Shown piece after piece: positions 1 through 8,673 of a stretch of DNA of 64,000 nt. Within the stretch, counting starts at the first letter, position 1; each line of letters opens with the position of its first letter. The DNA comes from CATQHP01 sp965214915. GTDB taxonomy: Bacteria > Acidobacteriota > Terriglobia > Bryobacterales > UBA6623. The position numbers and the translations under genes were made by a program. The notes beneath the pieces were generated by a model. The model did no database searches. It had not been told where the DNA came from and saw only the letters and a list, made by a program, of their open reading frames with translations. Where the stretch lies: positions 62,001 to 126,000 of the forward strand of contig CBDCCP010000002.1 in the NCBI GenBank assembly GCA_965214915.1, read 5' to 3'.

Positions 1-1
1 T

Positions 2-472
2 CTCTCTGCCGCCATGTCGAGCCTCTCGTCGGGCCTGAACTCATCGTGTTCCGTCGTGACTACGGACTTCATCGACCGGTTCTCTCGCAAGCAGAAGGGC
101 TCGGAGGACAGCCGCGTCCGCTTGGCAAAATGCGTCTCGCTGGCCATCGGCGTTGCGGTGGTCGCTGTGGGAACGCTGATCGGACAGATCGAAGGCAATA
201 TCCTGGAGCTCTGCTACAAGATCGCCACGCTCTTGGCGCCGCCGCTGTTTCTGCTGTTCTTCATGGCCATGTTCGTGCCTTGGGCCACGGCCTTCGGGAC
301 TCACGCGGGCACGGTATGCAGCGTTGCAGTCGCGGTTGGCGTCGCCTACTACGAGATTTTAGGCCTGACCTTTCAATGGATGATGCCCGCCTCATTCATC
401 GCCGGAGCGATCGTCGGCGGGCTGATCAGTTTGGCTCCCATTGGCCGCAAACGAAGCGTGGAAGCCGAGTGA
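2..472 (+). CDS. Sodium:solute symporter (SSS family), C-terminal part
   Basis: Only the last 156 codons are inside the window. The frame is open back to base 2, and the ATG at 14 sits inside the conserved AMSSLSSGLNS stretch, so it is not the start. That stretch is typical of late membrane segments of SSS-family Na+-coupled transporters, which import sugars, amino acids or organic acids across the inner membrane (family knowledge). Four hydrophobic segments follow, then a short charged tail. The substrate cannot be read from this fragment. The next gene, a sulfatase, converges on it from the other strand. Confidence 0.8.
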   Translation, partial: LSAAMSSLSSGLNSSCSVVTTDFIDRFSRKQKGSEDSRVRLAKCVSLAIGVAVVAVGTLIGQIEGNILELCYKIATLLAPPLFLLFFMAMFVPWATAFGTHAGTVCSVAVAVGVAYYEILGLTFQWMMPASFIAGAIVGGLISLAPIGRKRSVEAE

Positions 473-674
473 TTTGTGCGCCGAAGCTCAACTGACCCGC
501 CCCCGGAACGGGCCGGCCGAATGTTAGCCGGAAGGACTTACGGACGGCGTCGCGTAGCCGGAACGAACACCCAAAGAACAGCATAACTCTCTCAATAACA
601 GTGACTTATACGCGATCAGCTCTGAAACTTCGGTTGAGCACCGTTTCTGCCGCAAGAGAGCTGTCGCGCGCCTG

Positions 675-2255
675 TTATTTTTCGGGTTTGGCGTGACCGA
701 CCGCATGCTTGCCGCGGTCGCGCGCGGCGGCCCGCTCTTCGTCCGACAAGGTAACGTTGTAAGTCGCCCCGAAACCGTCGACCTGTCGATAAGGATATGC
801 CTGCCAAGGGTCCTCGCCCCGAATCCGCGGGTCGTTCGTTTCCTGCAGGTAGTTTTGCAGCCGCGTCCATAGCCGGTGTTTGACCTCGGCGTATTCCGGG
901 TCGTCCGCCAAGTTCGCGATCTGATGCGGATCCGCGTTGCAGTCGTACAGCTCTTCCAGCGGGCGTTTCCCGAAGCCCATCTGAAATTCCCGCGGAAAGT
1001 CCAGCCGCGTGCCCTCGCGCAGCATGAAGTCCTTGAACGGTCCGTCGTCGATGTCGCCGTGCGGAGCTTTGTTCGACGAAATGAACTCCGGCCCGCCCGT
1101 CGGCCAACGATCCGGCTCGAAATTGCGGATGTAGAGGAAATCGTGCGTTCGAATAGCGCGGATCGGGTAGGTCGCTCCATTTTCACGGCAATAGGTATGG
1201 CGTTCGAGACCCGTGACGATGTGGTCACGCGCGGCCTCAATCCGTCCGGACCGGTTCGTTTCCAGCAAGGGCAGCAGGCTTTTGCCGCTGTGCTCCGCAA
1301 TCGGGTCGAGTCCGGCGGCGTCCAGGAAGGTCGGCGCAAAATCGATATGGCCGGTGAAGTCATCGACAACCCGCCCTCCGGGAGCTCGGTTTCCCCAACG
1401 CATCGCCGTCGGCATGCGCACGCCGCTGTCGTAAAGCGTGGTCTTGGTCCGCGAGAAAGGCATGCCGTTGTCGGAAGTAACGACGATCAGCGTATTGTCG
1501 AGTTCGCCGATCTCCTCCAGCTTGGCCAACATCCGCCCGAGATGCTTGTCGAAGTGCTCGATCTCGTAGTAGTAGTCGAGGATTTCCGAGCGCGCTTCGG
1601 GCGCGTCGGGCAAGTACGGAGGCACCGGCACGTCGGCCATGCTCAAGCCGCTGCGTTGGCCGATGCCGACCTCGTAGTCGCGATGCGGCTCGGTGCAGCC
1701 GAACCAGAAAAAGAAGGGGGCGCCGTCGGGCCGCTCTGCAAGGAAGTCTGCGAAATTCGCCGCGTAGTCGCGGATATCGATCCCGTGCGGAGGATCCGGC
1801 TCGGCGCGGCCGGCGTACTCCTTACCGATCGGATGGCGGCTCAAACCGCCTGCCCGCCAGTCTCCCGGAGCCCAAGGCTTGCCGACAAACCCGACGTGAT
1901 ATCCGGCATCGGTCAGCCGGTGGGTGAACAAAGGATTCTCCGGGCGCAGCGTTCCGTAGAGAACGCCCGCCTCGCCGATTTCCCAAATTTGCCGCCCCGT
2001 CAGCACCGCCGAGCGCGACGGAGTACACGATGGGCACGCCGTGTACGACTGCGTGAACAAAATGCCCTCGTGCGCGACCCGGTCGAACGCCGGCGTTTTC
2101 ACGACCGGATCGCCGTATGCGCTTGTATGCATGTAGGACTGGTCGTCGGAAATAGCGAACAGGATATTGGGCCGCTTCCGCGCGGCCGGTTTGTTCGGCG
2201 CCCCGCAGCCGCCGGCGGCGGCGACGCCCCCGAATAGTAGTTCCCGACGAGTCAT
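675..2255 (-). CDS. Exported sulfatase (formylglycine-dependent)
   Basis: A 526-residue type I sulfatase that hydrolyses sulfate esters outside the cytoplasm. The metal-binding DDQ is at about residues 37-39 and the modification motif C-T-P-S-R at 77-81, where Cys is converted to formylglycine; a TSDNG motif follows later. The start at 2255 was chosen because it begins directly with MTRRELLF, a twin-arginine signal followed by a lipobox-like AAGGC at residue 17; an upstream in-frame ATG would add 43 unlikely residues. A -10-like hexamer TAGTCT (2266-2271, minus strand) lies 10 nt before this ATG. Substrate not deducible; an organic sulfate or sulfated glycan is the family expectation. Confidence 0.9.
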   Translation of the reverse strand: MTRRELLFGGVAAAGGCGAPNKPAARKRPNILFAISDDQSYMHTSAYGDPVVKTPAFDRVAHEGILFTQSYTACPSCTPSRSAVLTGRQIWEIGEAGVLYGTLRPENPLFTHRLTDAGYHVGFVGKPWAPGDWRAGGLSRHPIGKEYAGRAEPDPPHGIDIRDYAANFADFLAERPDGAPFFFWFGCTEPHRDYEVGIGQRSGLSMADVPVPPYLPDAPEARSEILDYYYEIEHFDKHLGRMLAKLEEIGELDNTLIVVTSDNGMPFSRTKTTLYDSGVRMPTAMRWGNRAPGGRVVDDFTGHIDFAPTFLDAAGLDPIAEHSGKSLLPLLETNRSGRIEAARDHIVTGLERHTYCRENGATYPIRAIRTHDFLYIRNFEPDRWPTGGPEFISSNKAPHGDIDDGPFKDFMLREGTRLDFPREFQMGFGKRPLEELYDCNADPHQIANLADDPEYAEVKHRLWTRLQNYLQETNDPRIRGEDPWQAYPYRQVDGFGATYNVTLSDEERAAARDRGKHAVGHAKPEK

Positions 2256-2327
2256 ACGCCCCGACAGACTACCACAAAACCGGCTTGCCCCCTCCGGGCT
2301 CCTCTTCCGATTGGAATAGATGCCGTC

Positions 2328-2367
2328 GATACAATAGGCCGCATGTCTGCAAACGGCGGCGCGCGCT
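2328..2367 (+). repeat. Copy of the OPT gene promoter and first codons
   Basis: Bases 2343-2367 are identical over 25 nt to 3882-3906, the first codons of the OPT transporter gene. A TACAAT hexamer lies 7 nt before the ATG in both places (2330-2335 and 3869-3874). Here the copy stops abruptly and continues as a transposon end, so only a 46-codon ORF without OPT character remains. It looks like a stranded gene start left by an insertion or recombination event. Confidence 0.8.
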
Positions 2368-2461
2368 GCCGTTTTTCCTTTCACTGGCCACTAACTCGAT
2401 GCAGGTGGCGCGCCGTCGCAAACCATGTGACGAATTGTCGCAAGCCATGTGGCCGCGTACA
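2365..2461 (+). mobile_element. Solo transposon/phage end
   Basis: This stretch matches the right end of the 29-39 kb element: GCTGCCGTTTTTC, a TTTCACTGGCCACT block like the TTTCCACTAGCCACT at 39315-39329, then two subrepeats of the GGCCANNTGNTTTG type on the minus strand, ending in CGCGTACA at 2461. No element body is attached. It is a solo end in the same orientation as the right end of the large element, evidence that relatives of that element have moved in this genome. Confidence 0.75.
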
Positions 2462-2535
2462 GCCGCAGAACTCACGTAACTAGCTGTCGTACAAGCACTT
2501 AACCACTTTTGACGCAGGCCTTGGCTGCAGCGGGA

Positions 2536-3726
2536 TCACGGCTTCAGCTTGAGCTTTCCGAAATGGATGTGCGTGCGCGGCCTGGTAGCGGTTCCGCTGT
2601 CCCACACCGCCCGGAAGTCGCCGGGCGCGACCTCGATCAGCGTCGGGTACGAGTTCTTGATGCCCGCATCGTAGAAGGTCTTCTGTTCGCTCCAAGCGCC
2701 GCCGGGAGCTTTGGTCTTGTAGCGCAGCGCCATGCGTCCGCCTTCGCTTTGGGCCGGACCGTCGTTGTAAACGTAGATGTGCGCGCCGTCGGTCGCCTGA
2801 CCGAAGTAGGCCTTCGACTTGGCGTTGTGCAAGTCCGGCTCCTCCTTGGCGGCGCTCCAGGTACGGCCGCCGTCGGCGCTGACGCTCGAATAGGCGCGCG
2901 GAGGATTCGTGGTCAGGGCGGCGTTGTCGTAGTCCGCGGTGCGCATCACGATCTTGAGTTCGCCGGGGTTGTCGCCCGGGGCCATGTTGCCCTCATGGAG
3001 AAACACGCGAGCCAGGGTCGGCTGGGGGATATACGCTTCGAGCTTCCACTCGAGCAGGCTCGTGCTCGAAAGGATGAAGTGGTCGCGCGTCCCCCGCGGA
3101 TCGTTTTGCAGCGTGTTGCGATGAGCCGGCAGCAGGAAGACTTTCCGGCCGTCGATCTCGGTCTGCGCCAGACCCGCGTTGGTAATCAGCGGGCCGGTGT
3201 ATTTCATGTTCAGCTCGACCTGCGTCCAGCTCCAGCCGCCGTCGGCGGTAAAGGCGCCGGCAAGCTGCGATTCCGGGCTCTTCTCGAAGGAGATGGGGCA
3301 GCGCATCGCAAAACACCAGACGACATCCTGCCCGGGCGCGCGGTAGAGCACGGGATTGGCGTACGCGAATTGCACGGCGCCCTGCCGCTCGCGGTGATTG
3401 AATATCGGGACCGGCTCCGACCAGGTATCGCCGTCGTCGCGCGAGATGGCGGCCAGAATGTCGCCCATGTCTTTTTTGCCGTTGACCATCGCGCCGTAAG
3501 CAACGATGAGCTCGCGCTCACGCTCCCCTTGGATGATGAAGGGTTGCCAGACGCGCCAAGCGTAGGGGTGTTGTTCGACGCGCCGCACGACGCGGACGTC
3601 CGAGACGTCGCCCTTGTGGTTGCGGGTCTCGGCGAGGATGTGCGAACTGCCGAGCAGGATGAATAGCTGCGCTGCGGCGGCCGTCCAAGCTAAGTTGCGA
3701 ATGCTGTTCCTAAACGCCATCGCCAT
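2536..3726 (-). CDS. Exported sialidase-like BNR/Asp-box protein
   Basis: About 396 residues with an N-terminal hydrophobic signal segment (residues ~10-28 from the start at 3726; a second ATG lies at 3720). Asp-box motifs of the form S-x-D-x-G-x-T-W are visible three times (SRDDGDTW, TADGGWSW, SADGGRTW), which marks the six-bladed beta-propeller fold of sialidases and related exo-glycosidases. Such proteins release sialic acid or act as sialidase-like hydrolases on exported substrates, but the catalytic arginine triad cannot be assigned confidently, so the substrate is left open. It is divergent from the OPT transporter gene and follows a sulfatase, which fits a glycan-scavenging neighbourhood. 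Confidence 0.7.
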   Translation of the reverse strand: MAMAFRNSIRNLAWTAAAAQLFILLGSSHILAETRNHKGDVSDVRVVRRVEQHPYAWRVWQPFIIQGERERELIVAYGAMVNGKKDMGDILAAISRDDGDTWSEPVPIFNHRERQGAVQFAYANPVLYRAPGQDVVWCFAMRCPISFEKSPESQLAGAFTADGGWSWTQVELNMKYTGPLITNAGLAQTEIDGRKVFLLPAHRNTLQNDPRGTRDHFILSSTSLLEWKLEAYIPQPTLARVFLHEGNMAPGDNPGELKIVMRTADYDNAALTTNPPRAYSSVSADGGRTWSAAKEEPDLHNAKSKAYFGQATDGAHIYVYNDGPAQSEGGRMALRYKTKAPGGAWSEQKTFYDAGIKNSYPTLIEVAPGDFRAVWDSGTATRPRTHIHFGKLKLKP

Positions 3727-3868
3727 AAAGTAGCGCAACGGCAGGGGCCGTGTCAGCCGCGGATACTGCTCTTCGGCGATTCTCAAAATGGGGGCCGGCA
3801 AAGGGAGCATCACGGCCGCTGCTCTGTTCAGCCATGCTCATAGTGTCGTACGCCGGGCGGCAAGCAAC

Positions 3869-3874
3869 TACAAT
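3869..3874 (+). promoter_or_regulatory. -10-like hexamer of the OPT gene
   Basis: TACAAT, 7 nt before the ATG at 3882. No Shine-Dalgarno sequence fits in this gap, so transcripts would be nearly leaderless. The same hexamer and spacing are conserved in the copied gene start at 2330-2343. Confidence 0.55.
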
Positions 3875-3881
3875 ATGCCCT

Positions 3882-5744
3882 ATGTCTGCAAACGGCGGCG
3901 CGCGCTCCGCGCCCGAGTTTTCAGGTCAGGCTTTGCTCCTGGGCCTGCTGATCGGCACGGTGCTGACCGCCGCCAACACCTACCTCGGCCTGTACGCGGG
4001 TATGACGGTCTCGGGGAGCATCCCGGCCGCCATCGTTTCGATGGGCGTGCTGCGCGGCCTTCTGCGCCGCGGCAGCATTCTGGAAAACAACATCGTGCAA
4101 ACCATGGCTTCCGCCGGCGAATCGGTCGCCGCGGGGATCATTTTCACCGTTCCCGCGATGATTATCACCGGCGTCTGGAGCGGCTTCGACTACTGGCAGA
4201 CGACGATGATCGGCGCGCTCGGCGGCGTGCTGGGCGTGCTGCTCATGATTCCGTTGCGGCGGACGCTGATCGTCGAGAGCAAGGAGCTCATTTACCCCGA
4301 AGGGGTTGCTTGCGCGCGGGTGCTCGAGGCGGGAGAGGAAGGCGGAAGCTCGCTGGCGCGCATCGCCGCGGCTTTGGTCGGAGGGCTGGCTTTCAAGTCG
4401 TGCATAGGCTTGTTCGCCATTTTCCGCGGAACCGTCGAGTACGCCTGGCGCGCGGGAAGCGCAGTGCTCTACATGGGCTCGGACGTGTCGGTTGCGCTGT
4501 TGGGCGTGGGCGTTATCGTCGGCATCGAAATCGGGATTCAGGTGCTCGGCGGCAGCTTGATCGCCTGGGGGATCGCTATCCCGATTTACTATTTGAGTCA
4601 CCCGGCGCCCGAAGGCTCCGCGCTCGACGCCGCCTGGGGGGCATGGAGCAGTCAGATTCGATACATGGGAGTCGGCGCGATGATTGTCGGCGGCTTGTCG
4701 TCGATGTGGAAGATTCGCTCCGGCGTGCGGCGGGCCTTGGGGCAGTTGGGCGGCAGTCTGGCGAAGACGTCCTCCGGCGCGGACCGCGACATCCCGCTCT
4801 CGGCGAGCGCGTTCATCTTTTTCGCCGCCGCCTGCGGCACGTTCGTTCTCTACCGCGCGGTCACCGGCTCGTTCTCGATTGCGCTGACCGCGGGACTGGC
4901 GATGCTGATCGCCGCCTTCTTCTTCGTGGCCGTGGCCAGCTATATCTGCGGACTGGTCGGCTCGTCGAACAACCCCATCTCGGGGATGACGATCTGCGCG
5001 CTGATGTTCTCGGCGGGCGTGCTGCTGCTGCTGGGCATGACCGGGGCAGGCGGCATCCTGGGGGCGCTCGGCGTTGCGGGCGTGGTCTGTTGCGCGGCGG
5101 CGACGGCCGGCGATACGTCGCAAGATTTGAAGACCGGCCACCTTGTCGGCGCGGCGCCGCGCAAGCAGCAGATCGCGCAGTTTGTCGGCGTGATCGTTCC
5201 GGCGTTCGCCATCGCGCCGATTCTGACGCTTTTGCACAACGCTTACGGCATCGGCACGGATGCGCCCGGAGCGCTGCGCGCCCCGCAGGCCACGTTGTTC
5301 GCGTCGATCGCCGAGGCGATGTTCGGCAGTACGGATTTGCCCTGGAACATGGTTTGGATCGGCGCTGGGATCGCCGTCGCGCTGCTGATCCTGGATACGT
5401 TTCTGGAACGCGCGGGAAGCCGTTTCCGCGCGCACGTCATGCCCGTGGCCGTGGGCATTTACCTGCCGCTGGCGTTGATGGTTCCGATTTTCCTGGGCGG
5501 CGTCATTTCCTCGCTGCTGAAGCGGCGGTCGAAAGGGGCGCTGCATAACGGCGTTTTGATCGGCTCGGGGCTGATCGCCGGCGAGGCGATCGCGGGGATT
5601 TTGATTGCGGTTCCGCGCACGCTGCCGCAGTTTGCCGGCATGCAGATTCCCGTTCCGGTGTTCGACAGCCTGGGGTTGTCAGTGTTGGGCCTCGGCGCCG
5701 CCATGTGGGCCATCCATAGGGCTTCGATCATGAACAGCGAGTAG
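3882..5744 (+). CDS. OPT family oligopeptide transporter
   Basis: A 620-residue integral membrane protein of the OPT/YSL family (bacterial OPT subfamily), which imports oligopeptides or metal-chelate peptides with protons. It shows about 15 hydrophobic segments, an early TYLGLYAGMTVSGSIPAA motif and a SSNNPISGMT motif near residue 360, both typical of bacterial OPT proteins. The start at 3882 is preferred over an upstream in-frame start because of the TACAAT hexamer 7 nt before it and because the protein then begins MSANGG and runs straight into the first membrane span. It is followed by the convergent DUF29 gene. Confidence 0.88.
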   Translation: MSANGGARSAPEFSGQALLLGLLIGTVLTAANTYLGLYAGMTVSGSIPAAIVSMGVLRGLLRRGSILENNIVQTMASAGESVAAGIIFTVPAMIITGVWSGFDYWQTTMIGALGGVLGVLLMIPLRRTLIVESKELIYPEGVACARVLEAGEEGGSSLARIAAALVGGLAFKSCIGLFAIFRGTVEYAWRAGSAVLYMGSDVSVALLGVGVIVGIEIGIQVLGGSLIAWGIAIPIYYLSHPAPEGSALDAAWGAWSSQIRYMGVGAMIVGGLSSMWKIRSGVRRALGQLGGSLAKTSSGADRDIPLSASAFIFFAAACGTFVLYRAVTGSFSIALTAGLAMLIAAFFFVAVASYICGLVGSSNNPISGMTICALMFSAGVLLLLGMTGAGGILGALGVAGVVCCAAATAGDTSQDLKTGHLVGAAPRKQQIAQFVGVIVPAFAIAPILTLLHNAYGIGTDAPGALRAPQATLFASIAEAMFGSTDLPWNMVWIGAGIAVALLILDTFLERAGSRFRAHVMPVAVGIYLPLALMVPIFLGGVISSLLKRRSKGALHNGVLIGSGLIAGEAIAGILIAVPRTLPQFAGMQIPVPVFDSLGLSVLGLGAAMWAIHRASIMNSE

Positions 5745-5820
5745 CGGATAAAGCCGTTTTCGCGTCCCAACCGCCCCGACGCTTGCGGCGCGGCGCGTTT
5801 CCGCCGCGAGAATCCGTATC

Positions 5821-6500
5821 TCAGCGCTCCCCGCCGAAGCCGCGGGAATGTCCGCGCTCGGGCATGTAGTCGGGGAGAATCGGGTAGTCCTCGTTTAGCC
5901 GGGCGTTGAGGATTCGCGCCACATTGGACGGCCAGACATCCTCTCGCGGCTCCCGATCGGTTTTCGCGTCGTAGGCGGTGACGTGCTCGAACCGGTAGGG
6001 GCATTGCTTGGGCAGGAGGCTGTCCCATTTGCGACGTTCCTGTTTGCGAGAGACCGGTTCTTTGCGTTTGGCTTTGCGCCGCTCGTCGTATCCGGCCAGA
6101 CTTTTGACGGCGTAGCTACGTCCGTCCTGCCAAGCTTCGGCGAACATCTCGGCATACTGTCTCTTCAGACCGGGGTTTTTTTGATGAGCTTGGCCATCTC
6201 ATCTCGGAAGTTTTCTACTTCCTGCGACCAATGCCGGAGCACCCATTCAGTGGAGCGATCCCAGCAATCGATCTTCAACAGGTGCTCGATGGCCCGGGCG
6301 CAATAGGCTACCCAATTGTGCTGCTGTGCTTTCGCCAAGTCTTCGATCTCCTCGATGAGGTTGCCCCAATCAATAGCGGAGAAGTCCCGGCGTCGGAGTG
6401 CGTCGGCCTGCTGCAGCCCCCAGGAATAGAAGTCGCGCTCGTAGAGGCCGTTCGGCCTGGGGGTCTGTTGCGTGTCCGGGCTGGGGGCGAATGTAGCCAT
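5821..6500 (-). pseudogene. DUF29 family protein, frameshifted
   Basis: The two reading frames 6500-6165 and 6147-5821 together match the intact DUF29 protein at 13060-13758 along its whole length (GLYERDFYSWGLQQADALR near the N-terminus, EDYPILPDY near the C-terminus). The break is in a run of seven A (minus strand, 6176-6182); eight would restore the frame. Either a true mutation or a homopolymer sequencing error. The first ATG at 6500 gives MATFAPSPDTQQ, parallel to MGTLVPNPDTQQ of the intact copy. DUF29 proteins are alpha-helical and of unknown function, often multi-copy. It is in inverted orientation to the second copy. Confidence 0.8.
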
Positions 6501-6783
6501 CGGGTTGCTCCAGCCATCATTAAAGCACTTCTCTTCCCGCCTCGCAGCCGCCGCGCCCTCGACGACGGCTGGCAACGGCGCCGCCACAGTCACCGGCATC
6601 GACGCCAACGGCGCGGGAACCGCCGTCATCGCCGCCGCAGCGTCCCTTGTGCGGCGCTTCGCCTTCATGGTCCGTTCTCAAGGCAGCCTCCCGGCTGCCT
6701 GGCGCGCGGTTCCAGGAAACCGCTGTTCTTGCGCGTATCATGGATGTAGCGGCAAACCCCTGGATGTAGTGTTTTGCGCATAG
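6501..6783. other. Leader region upstream of the DUF29 copy
   Basis: No convincing gene. Just before the ATG it shares GCTTTAATGATGGCTGGAGC with the leader of the other DUF29 gene (13035-13054), so the duplication included upstream sequence. Confidence 0.5.
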
Positions 6784-6882
6784 CAAAACTGCTGCGCAGG
6801 CCGGAAAAACTGCTGCGCAGGCCGGAAAAACTGCTGCGCAGGCCGGAAAAACTGCTGCGCAGGCCGGGAAGACTGCTGCCCG
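6784..6882 (+). repeat. 21-bp tandem repeat, about 4.6 copies
   Basis: The unit AAAAACTGCTGCGCAGGCCGG repeats four times almost perfectly, followed by a diverged partial copy. It is intergenic, between the DUF29 copy and the GGT gene. A related 21-bp array occurs at 59481-59543. There is no spacer variation, so it is not CRISPR. Confidence 0.9.
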
Positions 6883-6924
6883 AAACCGCCGCCGCTTGGG
6901 GAACGTTCCTGCGACAATCGGTAT

Positions 6925-8586
6925 GTGCGCATTGTGGTTGCGTTCGCGGCGGCTGTTCTCATGATGGCGCCAATGTCGATGCAAGCGGCCGACCGCCCCC
7001 ACGGCGAGATTGCCGCCGGGCGCTCGGCGGTCGTTGCCCGCAACGGCATGGCGGCGGCCAGCCAGCCGCTGGCGGCGCAGGCCGGCATCGAGATCTTGAA
7101 GCGGGGCGGAAACGCCTTCGACGCGGCGGTGGCGGCCGCGGCGGTTCTGGCCGTTGTCGAACCGATGATGACCGGGCCCGGCGGCGACATGTTCGTCCTG
7201 GCCTACGTCGCCGACAGCGGCCGTCTGGTCGGGCTCAACGCCAGCGGCTTCTCGCCGGCGGCGGTCGACGCCTCGTTTTTCTCTTCCAGAGACCTCGCCG
7301 CCATTCCGGCCGTCGGGCCGTTTTCGGTCACTGTTCCCGGAACCGTCGACGGCTGGGCCGTGTTGCTCGACGCCTACGGCACAATGAGCCTCGGCGAGGC
7401 GCTGGCCCCCGCCGTGCAATATGCCGAAGAGGGTTTTCCCGTATCGGAAATCATCGCCGGCGATTGGGCGGCGCAGGGCGCGCTGCACGCCGACCGCGAA
7501 CCCTTCGCGGCGACCTTTCTACGCAACGGCAAGCCCTACGGGCACGGCGACGTCTTCCGCAACCCCGACTTGGCGAAGACCTTGCGGCAGATCGGCGCGG
7601 GCGGCCGCGACGCATTCTACAAGGGCGACTTCGCGCAGGCAATGGTCGCTTGCCTCAACGCCCAGGACTGGCCGGTGACGCTTGCCGACCTTGCTTACCA
7701 GCATTCCGACTGGGTGCAGCCGATCGGCACGACCTATCGGGGTTACGAAATTTTCGAGCTGCCGCCGAACGGCCAAGGCATGGCCGCCCTGGCCATGCTC
7801 AATATCCTCGAGGGTTTCGACCTGCGCAGCCTGGGGTTCAACTCGGCGGCTTATCTGCACAGGTTGGTGGAAGCGAAGAAACTGGCCTTCGCCGATTTGG
7901 GCGCCTGGCTGGCGGACCCGGAGCGCAGCGCGCTGCCCGTGCCGGAGTTGATCTCGAAGGCATACGGCGAGAAGCAGCGCGCCCGCATCGACACCGAGCG
8001 GGCGGCCGAGGAAGTCGCCTCGGGCATCGACCGCGGCGGCGACACGGTCTATCTGACGGTCGTGGACAAAGAGCGCAACGCGGTCTCTTTCATTTCCAGC
8101 ATTTTCCACGGCTTCGGCTCCGGCGTCGTCGTGCCCGGCACGGGCGTCGTCTTGCAGAACCGCGGCTCGCTGTTCACGCTGGAGGAAGGCCATCCCAATC
8201 GCATCGAGCCGCGCAAGCGGCCTTACCACACGATCATTCCGGCGATGGCCTACAAGGACGGCAAGCCCTGGCTGAGCTTCGGCGTGATGGGCGGCGCGAT
8301 GCAGCCGCAGGGCCACGTGCAGGCGCTGCTGAACAGGATCGAGTTCGGCATGAACGTGCAGCAAGCCGGCGAAGCGCCGCGCTTCCGGCATCTCGAAGGC
8401 GACGGCCTGGCGCTGGAATCCGGCGTGAGCCGGGAGGTTGCCGCGCGGCTCACGCTCATGGGGCACGAAGTGGTGTCGCGTCCGGGCGTATTCGGCGGCT
8501 ATCAGGCGATTGAGATCGACTGGGAGCGGGGCATTCTGATCGGCGGCTCCGACCCGCGCAAAGACGGCGCCGTCGCCGCTTGGTAG
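6925..8586 (+). CDS. ggt: Gamma-glutamyltransferase family protein
   Basis: A 553-residue Ntn-hydrolase precursor. Known members self-cleave before a threonine and then hydrolyse or transfer gamma-glutamyl groups from glutathione-like substrates in the periplasm. The predicted nucleophile is Thr374 in GGDTVYLTVVD; the second Thr-His of classical GGTs is replaced by Val-Tyr. The glycine-rich GSGVVVPGTGVVLQNRG motif follows and ends in NRGSLF rather than the NNEMDDF of glutathione GGTs, so substrate preference may differ. A GTG start at 6925 gives a clear signal peptide (MRIVVAFAAAVLMM...AA). An ATG two bases upstream is out of frame. Confidence 0.85.
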   Translation: MRIVVAFAAAVLMMAPMSMQAADRPHGEIAAGRSAVVARNGMAAASQPLAAQAGIEILKRGGNAFDAAVAAAAVLAVVEPMMTGPGGDMFVLAYVADSGRLVGLNASGFSPAAVDASFFSSRDLAAIPAVGPFSVTVPGTVDGWAVLLDAYGTMSLGEALAPAVQYAEEGFPVSEIIAGDWAAQGALHADREPFAATFLRNGKPYGHGDVFRNPDLAKTLRQIGAGGRDAFYKGDFAQAMVACLNAQDWPVTLADLAYQHSDWVQPIGTTYRGYEIFELPPNGQGMAALAMLNILEGFDLRSLGFNSAAYLHRLVEAKKLAFADLGAWLADPERSALPVPELISKAYGEKQRARIDTERAAEEVASGIDRGGDTVYLTVVDKERNAVSFISSIFHGFGSGVVVPGTGVVLQNRGSLFTLEEGHPNRIEPRKRPYHTIIPAMAYKDGKPWLSFGVMGGAMQPQGHVQALLNRIEFGMNVQQAGEAPRFRHLEGDGLALESGVSREVAARLTLMGHEVVSRPGVFGGYQAIEIDWERGILIGGSDPRKDGAVAAW

Positions 8587-8673
8587 CGGGGCGGGGCGGC
8601 GGGGTTTCCGACCCGACTATTTACCTTCTTACACGTCCCATATGGCGATCTTCTGAAACCCTGTTTTGCCATT

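Noticed and set aside
6784..6882. Possible CRISPR array
   Set aside because: Repeats are contiguous 21-bp units without unique spacers and no cas genes are near.
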